From Annulohypoxylon bovei var. microspora (Eukaryota > Ascomycota > Sordariomycetes > Xylariales > Hypoxylaceae), in assembly GCA_022836615.1 (NCBI GenBank), contig MU405245.1:1-64000 (forward strand): a stretch of 64,000 nucleotides of DNA, read 5' to 3'. The position numbers and the translations under genes are program-made. Below the pieces are notes generated by a model. It ran no database searches, had not been told where the DNA came from, and saw nothing but the letters and a program-made list of their open reading frames with translations. Of the stretch, positions 23,054 to 34,396 are shown piece after piece; position 1 is the stretch's first letter, and every line of letters starts with the position of its first letter.

Positions 23054-24194
23054 TCATAGCTTGCTTTGGGGTTTGGCAAGCGAAAGCTTCGAGGTCAATG
23101 TTGCCTCCGCCTCTTTCTCTATTCTATCCAAGAGATCACCACATGTCGGGATATCATGGATCAGACCAATGACCTGCCCGGCAGTCCAAACCTATGATCC
23201 GTCGTGGTTAGCAATCGTGGCCAGGGGCAAGAAAACGAGGATTGTGTGACTTACGCCAAATTCAGCGTCTCCGTTTATGAAAACTTCCCGGCCTCGCTTT
23301 CCGCTTACATAAGGGGCGATCTCGGCAAATTCACCCGTCTTACTCTCCTGCTCGATCTTCACGACCTGGTCCGTGACCTTGTTACGATACAGACGCGTGG
23401 TGTTGGTCCACCTCCGCATTACCAGGGCCGTGTCGGTTTCCTGTGCCTGTACGATCTGCTCCTTGATCTTCTGGTGGATGGGGGCTTCGACGGTACACAT
23501 GAAGCGGGTACCCATGTTGATGCCTTCTGCACCAAGACAAAGGGCAGCGGCCAAGCCTTGACCATCGGCGAATCCCCCAGACGCGATGAAGGGTACCTTG
23601 AGGGTCTGACGTGCCTTGCTGAGAAGGATAAAATTGGTGATGTCTGACTCGCCCACGTGTCTGCCAACCATGATGAGCGTTTCGTGTCTTAGTTATGCGA
23701 ACGGGCAAAAGATCCCGGTAACTGGGATTTGTTTAATTTACTCACCCCGCGCATTCGAATCCGTCTATCGACAGGAAATCTACGCCGAGCTTGATAGCGC
23801 TCTGTGCGTGCCTGATGGTGGTACATTTGTGGAGAATGATGATGCCGGCGGTCTTCAGCTTGGTTATAACTGGGCCGGGACTATTACCAGCAGTCTCGAC
23901 GACCTTGATACCCTCGTCAATAACAACCTGGGCGAAGGCAGCATAGTCCGGGGGGACTAGGGCAGGCAGCAGGGTGATGTTGACGCCGAAGGGATATTTC
24001 GTCATCTGCCTACACCGCCGGATCTCATTTCTTAGGTCCTCGGGTGTGGGCTGGGTGAGAGCTGTGAGGATACCCAACCCTCCCGCATTCGATACGGCAG
24101 CGGCCAACTCAGCATATCCAACATGCTGCATACCACCCTGCACAACAGGAATTTTGATGCCCAGGCGGCGAGTCAGCTCGGTGTCGAACGGCAT
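23054..24194 (-). CDS. Nitronate monooxygenase (2-nitropropane dioxygenase family)
   Basis: Three exons on the minus strand, 23746..24194, 23255..23660 and 23054..23191, encode 330 residues. It is an FMN-dependent TIM-barrel enzyme that oxidises alkyl nitronates to carbonyl compounds and nitrite. Motifs in order are IPVVQGGMQHVGYAELAAAVSNAGGLG at the N-terminus, PFGVNITL, and CAGHVGESD bearing the expected catalytic His across the first splice. Then come PFIASGGFADGQGLAAALCLGAEGINMGTRF, which binds the FMN phosphate, and VWTAGQVIGLIHD near the end. Introns of 85 and 63 bp have standard GTGAGT and GTAAGT donors. The length fits the fungal family, and no defects are seen. It stands alone beside a 5-kb gene-free tract, so no pathway is implied by neighbours. 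A role in detoxifying nitro compounds is inferred from the family. Confidence 0.92.
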
Positions 24195-24753
24195 CTTGAC
24201 TTTCGGATTGGTAGCCTTATGCCAATCTCACTGACTTGACTTAGGCTTCGGCTTCGGCTTTGGCTTGAGAAATATAGGACAAGCCGGACAATCTAGACAA
24301 GCAAGATGAACGAAGGACGAACGAAGTCAAAGAGATATATTGGCGATATATTGATTGGCAGTATATAAAAGACAAATTAAAATGAGAGTTGACAACGAAG
24401 CTTAAACTGACGCGGTTATTGAAGAGGCGTGTAATATCACGATAAGATGCCGAGGTAAGAAGGATTCACTAGACCCACATTCGGCGTTCAGATCAGTTGA
24501 CCTTGATTCGTTATCCCCGTATCCCGGTTATGACTTCCACATTCCAGCCACTCACCGAGAGCTTCGTTACCTGTCACTTCCATCTCTTGTTACCTGCTAC
24601 CCGTTGAGCCAATCAAGTCAATCTTACACCTTTCAGGGTCCAGGTAAGCCTGCTAATTTGTTACACAACGCATGTGTCTTGCACGTGCCGAATACCTAGG
24701 AGATACTTAAACGGAATCCGGGGTTATCTACGACCGTCATTCTTGGCAGTGGA

Positions 24754-24782
24754 GACCTACGTAGGTAGGTACCTAGGTACAT
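24754..24782. repeat. CCTAGGTACC-type motif cluster
   Basis: ACCTACGTAGGTAGGTACCT is followed directly by AGGTACATA. This near-palindromic cluster is one of more than a dozen in the window, all outside exons. Confidence 0.75.
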
Positions 24783-25477
24783 ATTCCCCCTTTTCGAGCT
24801 TCTCCAATGTCATCAGGTTTATGCAGCCTCTTGATCATCCATCTTAATGGCCATCAATTATTAACACTTAATTTGGACTTCAAACCACATCGGAATCTTT
24901 TTCCAGATGTTAATAAGAGATTTCAATAAGAGATGCGAATAAGACAACTCAGGCCTAATGAATGTGATCCAGCGGTAGTTTGAGATTCACTGTCATATTC
25001 AAAATATACCCCATACCTATTAATAATTAATACCTCACTTCTTATCTTGACAGTCGCTCACTTCCATGTTGTCCTTAATTTATTACCAGCACATTTGACA
25101 ATAAGATCCCTGGTTTGTGCACTTTGATCTGGACGTCGACTTGTCACTCGTCGCTCGTTAATCTGAAAGTTGACGGGCGGCAAAGGGGCTGACTGGATGA
25201 CGGGTGACAAACCGAGTTTTCCCTTCCTGTCGTGTCATGATCCGTTTGTCCTACTGGTGTAACACTGGATATTTCGGCAGACTACCTTAGGTACCTATCT
25301 ATTATCTCTGCTAGAATCCTGCGCTGGTGGCCTGCCGCATCCCTATAACTCAACATTGGCTCTCCTTCCCGAACGAACGGGACGAACCCGACAGCCGGAT
25401 CTCTATACGAGCAATCGCTATAGATTGCTCAATGTAGAATTCCCGACAGAGCGACGGGAGTGATGTGCTATGAATAG

Positions 25478-25530
25478 GTACTTACCTAGGTAGGTAAATA
25501 GGTATCCAGATACCTGGGTAGGTCGGCAGC
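25478..25530. repeat. CCTAGGTACC-type motif cluster
   Basis: TACTTACCTAGGTAGG, TAAATAGGTATCCAG and ATACCTGGGTAGG follow one another. It is the same motif family as at 24754 and 27429. Confidence 0.7.
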
Positions 25531-27428
25531 ATGGTCCAAGAACTTGGAAGTCAATGTGAGGCGGCCGCGTCTTCTCGGACGAATAAGGTAGGCATGGGCC
25601 ACCGCTTCTCGTTCTCGTTTCTTAGATCTGACCGGATTTTGAAGGCGAATATTACACTCATGCTGATCCCCGGCTGGTTCCATGGGCCTGGATGTCCTAT
25701 TAATTTATTCTTTTGTGTCGTCATCATCGCGATGCTCTACTTACCTGCCCACTGTACGTACCATATGTTGTATCACATTGCTCACTCGCTACCGGCCATT
25801 GGCTACGGTAAGGAAGCAAAACAAGATGTCCATTTGCTTATTGTTCTTCGTATGAGTCATCCTAATAACGTCAGGTCTATTGTTTCAAAATAGCAGCTTA
25901 CAGCATAACCTTGCCGTTCTAAAGGTGTTTGACATTCTACTGTCCCGCGAAATATACTCTGTCAGCTCCGTCAGCCTCCTAGATAACCTATACGAAATCT
26001 CAGATAGAAGTATCCATCCGATCTGCCTAGCCCGGACACCCTTGCAAGCGCACCCTACAGGCCTAGACAAAGTGTCTAAAGGGATCTTCACAAGGATCTT
26101 CCGCCCTCCCCATTATCACGGAAATACGTGGGTCTACTCATTGTTCCTTCTCGCCCTGGCCATCTCTCTCTCGGCCGAATCATATTCAATCTTGACCTGG
26201 ATGGAGTGTGTATAATACAAGGCTTCAACGTTCGTCCCTGTACTGCGCCGTTCCACGTTGCGCTGTTCCGACGAACCATCCTGGCGGGTCTGTCACTAAT
26301 CAGAAATCATAACATCTTGAGCTTCCCGATATGATTATAAACCCTCAATTGAATACGATTGCTTGTTTGACGGGTCGGGGACGTGCAGCATAACCTGGGC
26401 ATGCAGGGCTGATACATGGAGATAGCTCCAAAGAACCTGTGCCTGCCCTATTTCCTGCCAGCATACATGAGAGCGTCATGTGAGCAGCTTAAACAGTCTC
26501 CACTGCCCAGGTGATATCCCCAATGACGACGGATACCGGTGACGTGCATCTTACATATCTTCCTTTGATATTAGATCATGCGTGTTGAGACTCGGTATTC
26601 CGACTGAATACATTCTTGGCCACCTAATAGCCAACAAACTAACACTTGATAGTGAGGTCCTTTTGTTTCCGGGATATGACGGCTTGGAACCCGAGCAAGC
26701 CAGTCAAACTTCACTCGCGCGCCCTGGCCGAAGTAATATCCAGTCATCGTAACCGCCCTTCATACACCGACTTGCTTGGCAGGTCGAATGCTCAACCCCG
26801 AGAGGGTTATGAGTTCAAAGGTTGTTGTCCTATATGCCTAATCGAATAGGATAGCGAAGTTGATGATGTCCAGCTTCTTTAGCCAGTCCCGAGACGCAAT
26901 GCCTGCTGGGTACAGGTATAGGCAGGCACATAGCCTAACTGTTCGCCCTGAATCCCCTGAACCCCTGCTTCAGCTTGCATCCTCCATCTACAGTTGGGGG
27001 GTTCTTTAAGAGCAGCCACAAACGAGAGCCAATAACCACTTTCGTCATCCCGCTCAGTTTATGCCTAACTTGTTACCGAAAGCCCCAGCCTAACCTTTCT
27101 TTAATGCCATGGAAATGTTTAGATTTTCTCAAACAAGGCCGTTGTCGTTATGCGACCGGCCGTTCCTCGATCGTTCTGCATGCTTGTATCTATCTCGTCC
27201 AATCATTGTTTCAAGTCCCGATCAATTGGGTCGAAATTTGGGGGCAAGGCCCCTGACGGCTCCCCCTGTCGGAGAATAAAAGAATAAAAAAAAGCAAACA
27301 TCAACAGCAAAACAAGCGAGAAAAGAGGCGTTTATGGTTGTCACTATTGCGTCAAGGAAATCAATGCATTGAATTAGGCAGAAAACAGCATGGCCTAATA
27401 AAACCACTCCTCTTTTCCCCTGCAAACA

Positions 27429-27481
27429 GTACCTGAGTAGGTACCTGATGGGAAGGTAGGTAGATAGATACCTAGATAGAT
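27429..27481. repeat. CCTAGGTACC-type motif cluster
   Basis: GTACCTGAGTAGGTACCTG is followed by GGTAGGTAGATAGATACC and TAGATAGATAC, again in non-coding DNA. Confidence 0.7.
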
Positions 27482-29352
27482 ACAGATGAATGGACGATGC
27501 AGTCGGCCTCTGATACAATCCATGATGAACGGCAATTAGAGGTTGAGGGCTGAGGGTTGAGGATTAAGGGTTCAGTCGGGCTGTGCTCCAATATTACAGG
27601 GACGACTCGAGACTCGGGGATTTTTTTATTGCTCACAACTGCCAGGATGCCACAACGGCAGCAGTTGTCCGTCGTGGCGCGGCTCAACCACGTTGTTGGG
27701 TCTGAATTGTCACGCAATAGCCAAGGGGGACCCAGGCCAAGGGGGCCATCTAACGCTTGGCCTGTCGAATTGGCCTCCTACCTGTCCCGAGCCTACTACA
27801 GTATTCATAAACGGGCCACGTCTGTCATCTAATTGGATATGAGTATGCTTCCTATGCTTCCCTAAGTCTCGGGTTGAGACAGATTGTTAAGGACTAGTCA
27901 GCCACCAAGAGCGCTTGGTTGTTGTCATACAGCCGCGTAATAAGATGCATACAGACTGCGCACATATCGCACATATCGACTCCTACCTAGGAATACTACG
28001 GCAGCGCGGTACCACCCATTTATCAAAATATCTCCGAACTGGGGAAGTACCCGGGGTGTACTATGACATTGGCTGCTACGTCAAGCTTGACAGCAATACA
28101 TCAGCCCTTTCCTATGCGTTTATTGCTCGCATGCTCTCATCAAAGTTGCAGGAAGCTGTCATTAAGTTGTACCCACGTACGCCCCGCGCCCGATTTGGCC
28201 TGGCGATGGTACGGTATCTTTTCTCGTTTTCTTTTTCTCTCATCTGCTTCGTTTCATACATACCTAACTGCTTTTCTTATGTGTGCAGGTATGTATGCAG
28301 GTTCTCAGCCCGCATCTATTTTACATGTATTGTACCTATGCGCATACACCCGTCCTTTTTGTTTTGTTTTATCAATAGTTTTTTACCATACCATATCTAG
28401 CTGTTTCTTGAGCTACTCGGGGTGGGTCGTCGATGTCTATCTACCTACTGTCCACTTATATTTTCTTCTTTTTATTTTACGGCTCACCGGCCCTCTCACC
28501 TTTGGGGTTAGCATCGATGTTACCCGAACGAACACCTGCACAGTACCCGCCGGCTACATCGTTTACCCCAGAGCATCTTTCCCACCTCGCAAGGCACGGA
28601 GCTGGAGGTTGAAGATGGTTTTCAGAAAGGGGGGGTGAAAACGAGAAAAGAAAAGAAAAACAATCCTTTAATCTATCTCGATATGTTTGCTTCATAAGTT
28701 TCCTACCTTGGCCCATTGACCCTAGTAAGCAGTTGGTTCTGGTCGAGAAGGAATCGGTATGCCTCGATTGTAACTTATAACGGCAACGAGAATTGTGTCG
28801 TTTATTTCTTACCATTTCCTACCTCATCCTTCTCTTCCACCACTTCTAACGCCTCTCTACAACCAAACCTGCCGTCCACCCACCACGTACGTACACATAC
28901 ACGATGCATGATGCCGCCTCTCCTGCCGAATAATTTCCCTTCACAGCCGTACTGCACCGTTGCGCAAACAGCTAGAGAGCCGCTAGCTAATACTTTCCTG
29001 CCACATCACCCGTCGCCTCGTCAGAAGTCGCGTCTTTGATCTCTCACTTGCCATCCCCTTCATAACCTACCTATGCCTGTACGTAGATAATATCTTTCGT
29101 TCATGCTGATGGTCGTGTCTCTCCCTGCCTAATCGGGAAGAAACGAGAACAACGATTCTACTTCGAATATATAAGGTATTTACATTACCCGATCTCCCAC
29201 CTGAGCCTTGAGGGCTGGTCTGTCTATTCTCTCACCCATATCGTACCACCTCAACTCTGGTCATTACTTTGCAACGTCGCAAAGAACATATCTCTTTTGG
29301 TTCGGAGTGTTAGCTTCTCTCATTACATCTCCGCGAGACTTATCCAATCATC

Positions 29353-29762
29353 ATGCCGTCCTCACAACAGCAGGCCTCGAGCACGCCGTGGCAGGACCGG
29401 TTGACAGGTGGGACATCAAAACTTCACATGGGACTTGTAAGAGTATGACTAACTTGCTTGGCCAGAGGTGTGCCGTGAATATCAGATCACGGCTCCTCAC
29501 TTCCAGATCGTCTCTGACCGACGAGGTGAGAGAGGTTTTCAGTTTCTTCTGTCAGGACTCTCAATTGGTGGGTAACTAACCGGCTCACTCTCGACGCATA
29601 GGCGGTCGCACCGCCTGGTCCAGTGTAGTTACCGTATACGGCAAGCGGATAGAAGCGCGCTACTGGTATGATGGAAGAAACATCACCAATGCCAGGGAAG
29701 ATGCTGCGGAGGCGGCTCTAAACTGGCTTTCGACCCAAGCGAACTTGACCTCGAACTGGTAA
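29353..29762 (+). CDS. Small dsRNA-binding-motif-like protein, 91 residues
   Basis: Three short exons, 29353..29407, 29466..29525 and 29602..29762, splice into a 91-residue protein that no single frame reveals. Introns of 58 and 76 bp begin GTGGGA and GTGAGA and end CAG and TAG; both joins preserve frame. The product starts MPSSQQQASSTPWQDRL and runs PHFQIVSDRRGGRTAWSS, VVTVYGKRIEARYWYDGR, then NAREDAAEAALNWL. This is the beta-strand/beta-strand/Ala-rich-helix pattern of a double-stranded-RNA-binding motif (the final A-A--AL--L helix is typical). Standalone dsRBM-like proteins of this size occur in filamentous ascomycetes, but I know no assigned role. The classical Lys-Lys at the helix start is replaced by Arg-Glu-Asp, so RNA binding is not certain. 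It lies isolated between two long non-coding tracts. Confidence 0.8.
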
Positions 29763-32505
29763 AAGAAAAAAAAGCGCTGTTCGGACGTATCACCGACCCA
29801 CGTATTCTACTCGATTTTTTGTTCTGTTTTGACTTAGGGTTCTCGACCCGAACATATGCGTGACTCCTTTATTTTCCCCAACATTTCTCCTTCCCAATTC
29901 GCGCGATTGATTCACTTCAATACCCCCTATTTTACCCGACGATGGTCTTTTGCGATTGTGTCTCCTCGCTTTGCACTTGAACTTCCTGTTCTGTACGATA
30001 CTAGCAAATCGGAGTTTGGGAAAGGATTTGGCAGCCCCACGGCAAGGAGACGGAAGGGAAAGAGGGAAAAAAAACACACAGAAGAGAGAAGGGAGAAAGC
30101 AATTACATCAGCATTCTTATGGATTCGGCGCACGTTCCTGCTTCATTGATTGGCTTCCAATGGACGACAGATTTGGGGATTTAGCATTCCGGTCCACTAC
30201 GCGCATTTTCAGGCAGCAAAGAGACATGTTTATCACTACAACAGGGGGGGATCATCACCAGGACAGGAACACAAAAGCAGGGGTTTTTTTTCTCGGGAGG
30301 ACCAGGCGCAGGACTTTATTGATTCGCCATATTTTGTCGTTTTTATTTTCCAGAAGCGAAGCGCGGAAGGGACTTTTTTGTTGGTCTGTTTTTTTTTTAT
30401 CATTTCTTACCTGTACTTCGAGGTTTCATTTTTTTTTTTGCAACGAGTCATTTTTTCGAGTTGTTTTTTGAAATGATCACAGGTCGGACAGAGAGAAAAA
30501 AGCAAATTTTGGTTTCATGAGACAAAATTCGATAAGCACATGGTCCCATCGATTTTCTATCAAATACGTGTACGCTTCCTGGTTACGAACATGGGATTTT
30601 GGAATTTGTTGAGCTTATGGTCAGGGAATAGGAATTAAGACATGCGCAAGAAGAATCGGAGAAGGAAGAATAGGTAAATAAAAAAAAAGGAAAAGGAAAA
30701 AAAGCATCGGCTCGTTTTAGAAACACCGGGAGAGGAAAAATCGGAATTGCGATCTGTCTGATCGAGGAGTAGGTAATGAATTATGTCGATCTCCTAAAAA
30801 AACTTGGATTCCGTTATCGTTGCTTTTCCATTGACGTTTTTTTAATGGAACTGAGAAAGATAAATATCCGAATTACTGAATTCTTCTAGATGACGTTATG
30901 CCCATATTTTTCTCGATACTTTTTGTATCAGGAAATGCGTGTGTCAATGTTCCTGCTTACTGTAGCATGCCATGCGTAGGTATGCACGCACTCCTGAAAT
31001 TCGTCTGATAAAGGAGAAAGCGAAATACGCAATGCAACGTCAGCCAGGGACGGGGGCGCAAGCTATCCTACTTTACCCTACCTACCTACCTTACAAGCTT
31101 ACCTACCTGCTACCCTACCTCCTCCCCTACCTAGCGCTAGCATATCTTCATCGAGGATCGCGTGTGCCGGTGCCGGCGCCCGGAAGGATTGCGTTGGGTG
31201 TAAGCACACATATCGTACCCTCGATAGGTTTCGGCCGCAGACGTCCATCGTCAGCTTATAACTAGCCACCCTAAGGACTACGACCTCCCGGTTTCAAGCT
31301 AGGCCAGGTGTACATCTGTTACGCCATCGCAGATCTGGCCCTAGGTCCAGCCGACCTAAAAGTAAGCTTATTAGATGGTAGCCTCATGGGAACCCCTACC
31401 TGGCCCCGACCGGTGAAGGCTCCACGGCTTCCATTAGGTTAGATATTAGATAGGCGGCCGCTGCCATCTATGTGACCTTACGGTCGCATGACTAGCGCTG
31501 GCTGCCGACGACCGCGTCGACCTAAGGTGGTATCCGAAGGATGCGTGAGACCAAGACAGCAGTCGAAGCTTAGAGGCGCCTAGGCGGCGCAGCGCTGGTT
31601 CGACGAAGGTTCGAGACATGGAATGTCTTATAGAATTATGTCCCAACTTGGGTTCATTGGACTTTGAGGACGTACACCTTCGGATAATAGGATACGACCT
31701 CGTCCATACAATAGGAGCAATTAGGAAGCAGAGAACTCCGAGGGACCAAACTACCTAGCATTACCGGAGCCCGGGCCGGATCCTAGGATTCGGATTCCTT
31801 TTCAGGTCGTCGCATTACTCTCACGTATTTTGGTGGGCAAGGTGGGGTCGACTATTAATATATAGCCCTGTTACAATCCGACCGCTCATCACCCGCGTGG
31901 GGGAAGGATTGGGGGATCCGGATCTTGGAGTGGACATGACGGTAGGTAAAAGGGCTTCCAAGGATTATTAGTCAACCGATAGAACGGATCTAGACTGACG
32001 GACTATAGAGAAATAGGCTGGCCACTAAAAGAAAAACCTGAAGAAAAGAAAATTGAACGAAAGAGAAGAGATGAAGAAACGAGTAAGCAAAAGACCTCGG
32101 GATGATGAGAGAAAATAAAAAGTTGATACTGCATCGGTAAGGGGGCTGACGACAACTTGAGGACAGCCCCTGAGACAGTGTAACGATGAAGATGTGGCTT
32201 GGTCTTGATAGCTTTTGAATTTATCGATTATGTAATATCGTGGCTTGCTCTTTATTCTCAACCTTGGAAGGAGGGATCGCGCTATTCAGTAAGCCATATG
32301 GTGGTCCGTGCAGAGAATTCGGATTAATTGTGGGACAGCACATCACCGAATCCATTATCGGATAACATTTTTTGCCGAAGAGCTCTATCTAACACTACTA
32401 TCACAATTCGACGAGGGGGACACCAAGGACGACGAGGACGACGCATTGGAAACTGGGACGGAACCCACCGCTGATGCGCACATACGCGAATCCAAAATAG
32501 ACATC
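29763..32505. other. Gene-free region upstream of uS7m
   Basis: The left part (29763-30900) is rich in T and A homopolymers, as in a 3' region. A CTACC-rich microsatellite-like stretch lies at 31076-31132. No frame is supported as a gene. The open frame upstream of 32506 is in phase with uS7m but acidic, and is treated as leader. Confidence 0.5.
31076..31132. repeat. CTACC-rich repeat stretch
   Basis: Repeated CCCTACC, TACCTACC and CTTACC units run through non-coding DNA. Confidence 0.7.
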
Positions 32506-33592
32506 ATGTCTTGCAAACTGACCCCCTGGGGGGCCGCCGCCGCCGTCCGAAATCTCAGCGTGCGAACGCGACGACCACACACAGCCGCGCTACAGCGAAT
32601 ATCCCGCCCGAGACAAACACCGATACAACAGGCACTTTTATTAATAGCGAGGCGGGGGCTCTCAGACGACATGAACTCGAGACAGCCGCCGCCGGGGGAA
32701 TACGACGACGGCCTACCCCCGCCCCCGCCCCAAGAATCCCTCCCGTCGTCATCATCAGAACCCGCGGCGCCGGAGGAGTACGTGCCACAGCCGCCCGAGA
32801 TCTTCGCGCCCAACTTCCTCAACGCCGAGGCCCTCGCCGCGCTCGAGAAGGCCGCCGACGGCCAGAGCCTGTACGACGACGAGGCCGAGGGCCTGCTCTT
32901 CGGCATGCCCGAGAAGGTCGGCAAGAACGAGCAGCTGCAGGGCCGGTACAACCCCGTCGTCGACCAGATCACGAAGCTGCTCATGAAGGACGGGAAGCTT
33001 AGCAAGGCGCAGAGGGTACGTTCTCCTTTCTCAGTTTCTGCTTATACCTCTTTCCGTTAAGGAGAAGGGAAAAGAGAGAGTAGAGCGGAGGAAATAAGGT
33101 CGAGTCAAGCCATGAGCACAGCAAGCTAACCCGCGCCCCCAGAACATGAGCCTGATCCTAAACTACCTGCGCACGACCCCCGCCCCCAGCGTCTCGCCCC
33201 TGCGCCCGCTCCTCCCAGGCTCGCCGCCGGCCTCCCAGCTGCCGCTCAACCCTCTCCTCTACCTGACCCTAGCCGTGGACTCGGTAGCGCCGCTGATCCG
33301 GATCCAGGCGATCAAGGGGGCGGCGGGCGGCGGCCACGCGCTGGAGGTGCCGGACCCGATGGCGGCGCGCACGCGGCGGCGCGTGGCCGTCATGTGGATC
33401 CTCGACGCCGTGCGCAAGAAGCGCGGCGCCGGCTCCGGCCGCGCCCAGTTCGCCACCCGCTTCGCCCAGGAGGTCGTCGCCGTCGTCGAGGGCCGCTCCA
33501 CCGTCTGGGCCAAGCGCGACCAGGTCCACAAGCTCGGCACCGCCTCCCGCGCCAACCTCAACCACCACGCCGTCACCAAGGGGAAGAGGTAG
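32506..33592 (+). CDS. RSM7: Mitochondrial ribosomal protein uS7m
   Basis: Two exons, 32506..33015 and 33143..33592, encode 319 residues. The C-terminal 150 or so residues form the S7/S5 small-subunit ribosomal protein domain: DQITKLLMKDGKLSKAQR, NPLLYLTLAVDSVAPLIRI, RTRRRVAVMWILDAV, FATRFAQEVVAVVEG, and VHKLGTASRANLNH. It binds the 3' major domain of small-subunit rRNA in the mitochondrion. I chose the ATG at 32506 because the following 45 residues are rich in Arg, Ala and Ser and free of acid, as a mitochondrial targeting sequence should be. An in-frame ATG at 32308 would add a highly acidic stretch instead. The middle has Pro/Ser-rich linker sequence. The 127-bp intron is the largest so far in the window apart from those in PAN2 and PEPCK. 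The second exon is extremely GC-rich at third positions. Confidence 0.9.
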
Positions 33593-34396
33593 GCGGCCCC
33601 GGTTATCGCGTATGCGAGATGAGAAGACAGGCTCGGCTCGAGATTGCTTGGTTTCTCTCTCTGGCTTCGGGGAAGGGCTTGGTGCCGGGTCGGACTGAGA
33701 TGGTCCGAACTACCCGGACAACTGGACGCGTAGCGTCAAAATGGACATTAGGTACCTAGCCATGTATTATACAACTGGATCAAAAAAAGACTTCTGTATA
33801 AAGGAACCAGGGACATTGCTTGCTACTGTGGTTTTTTGCCATATATTGATTGGCGCCCCTTACACCAGAACATTTGGGTTGAATCGCGCTAGTCTAAAAC
33901 CTCGTTTCATCGTATTCGCCAGGTCATCTCATCCCGTCCAGTACTGTACCAGTCCTTCAAATTTGAAGAAGGGTTGTTTCATAGATTCATCCTAGACGAC
34001 CGTTGTTACCATAATGTACCTAGATAGGTAGCCCTTATTGAGGGGTATTATAAAAAAGGGACTCGGGAGTTTTCACCAATCACTACTAGACACCTAAGTA
34101 GGTAAGTAATTCATTCATGTTTACCGCTAATCTACCTTATAGGCAGATAATTGATATTCAAACAAATGCGCTAATAATCAATACGTGATACGTAATACGT
34201 GTATATTTCTATCTCTTTTGTGACCCTACCACCTACGCCGTCATCACATCAAGGATCTGTCAGAGCCTTTAGTGTTGCTTACGGACCTCGCAATCAAGCA
34301 TCGTATTCCATAAACTTAATGACTCTGCAGACGACAGATGCGTGTTTCATAGTAAAACGAGGGCATGTAGCTCTCGCGTTAGTAGCTAGTCTTCTT
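33593..34396. other. Convergent intergenic region uS7m / PAN2
   Basis: These 804 bp hold the 3' ends of two genes facing each other, with CCTAGGTA-type motifs near 33750, 34015 and 34090. No gene is seen. Confidence 0.5.

Larger units (their letters stand above)
24195..29352. other. Long gene-free region
   Basis: More than 5 kb has no protein-coding gene I can support on either strand. It holds several CCTAGGTAGGTACCT-type clusters (24754-24782, 25478-25530, 27429-27481), a run of Cys/Phe/Ser-rich spurious frames (27915-28640), and pyrimidine-rich sequence towards the right that may lead into the dsRBM-like gene. A non-coding RNA cannot be excluded. Confidence 0.5.

Noticed and set aside
27915..28638. 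Two overlapping frames of 161 and 191 codons
   Set aside because: They are rich in Phe, Ser, Cys and Tyr from pyrimidine-rich DNA, have no domain, and lie in different frames over the same bases.
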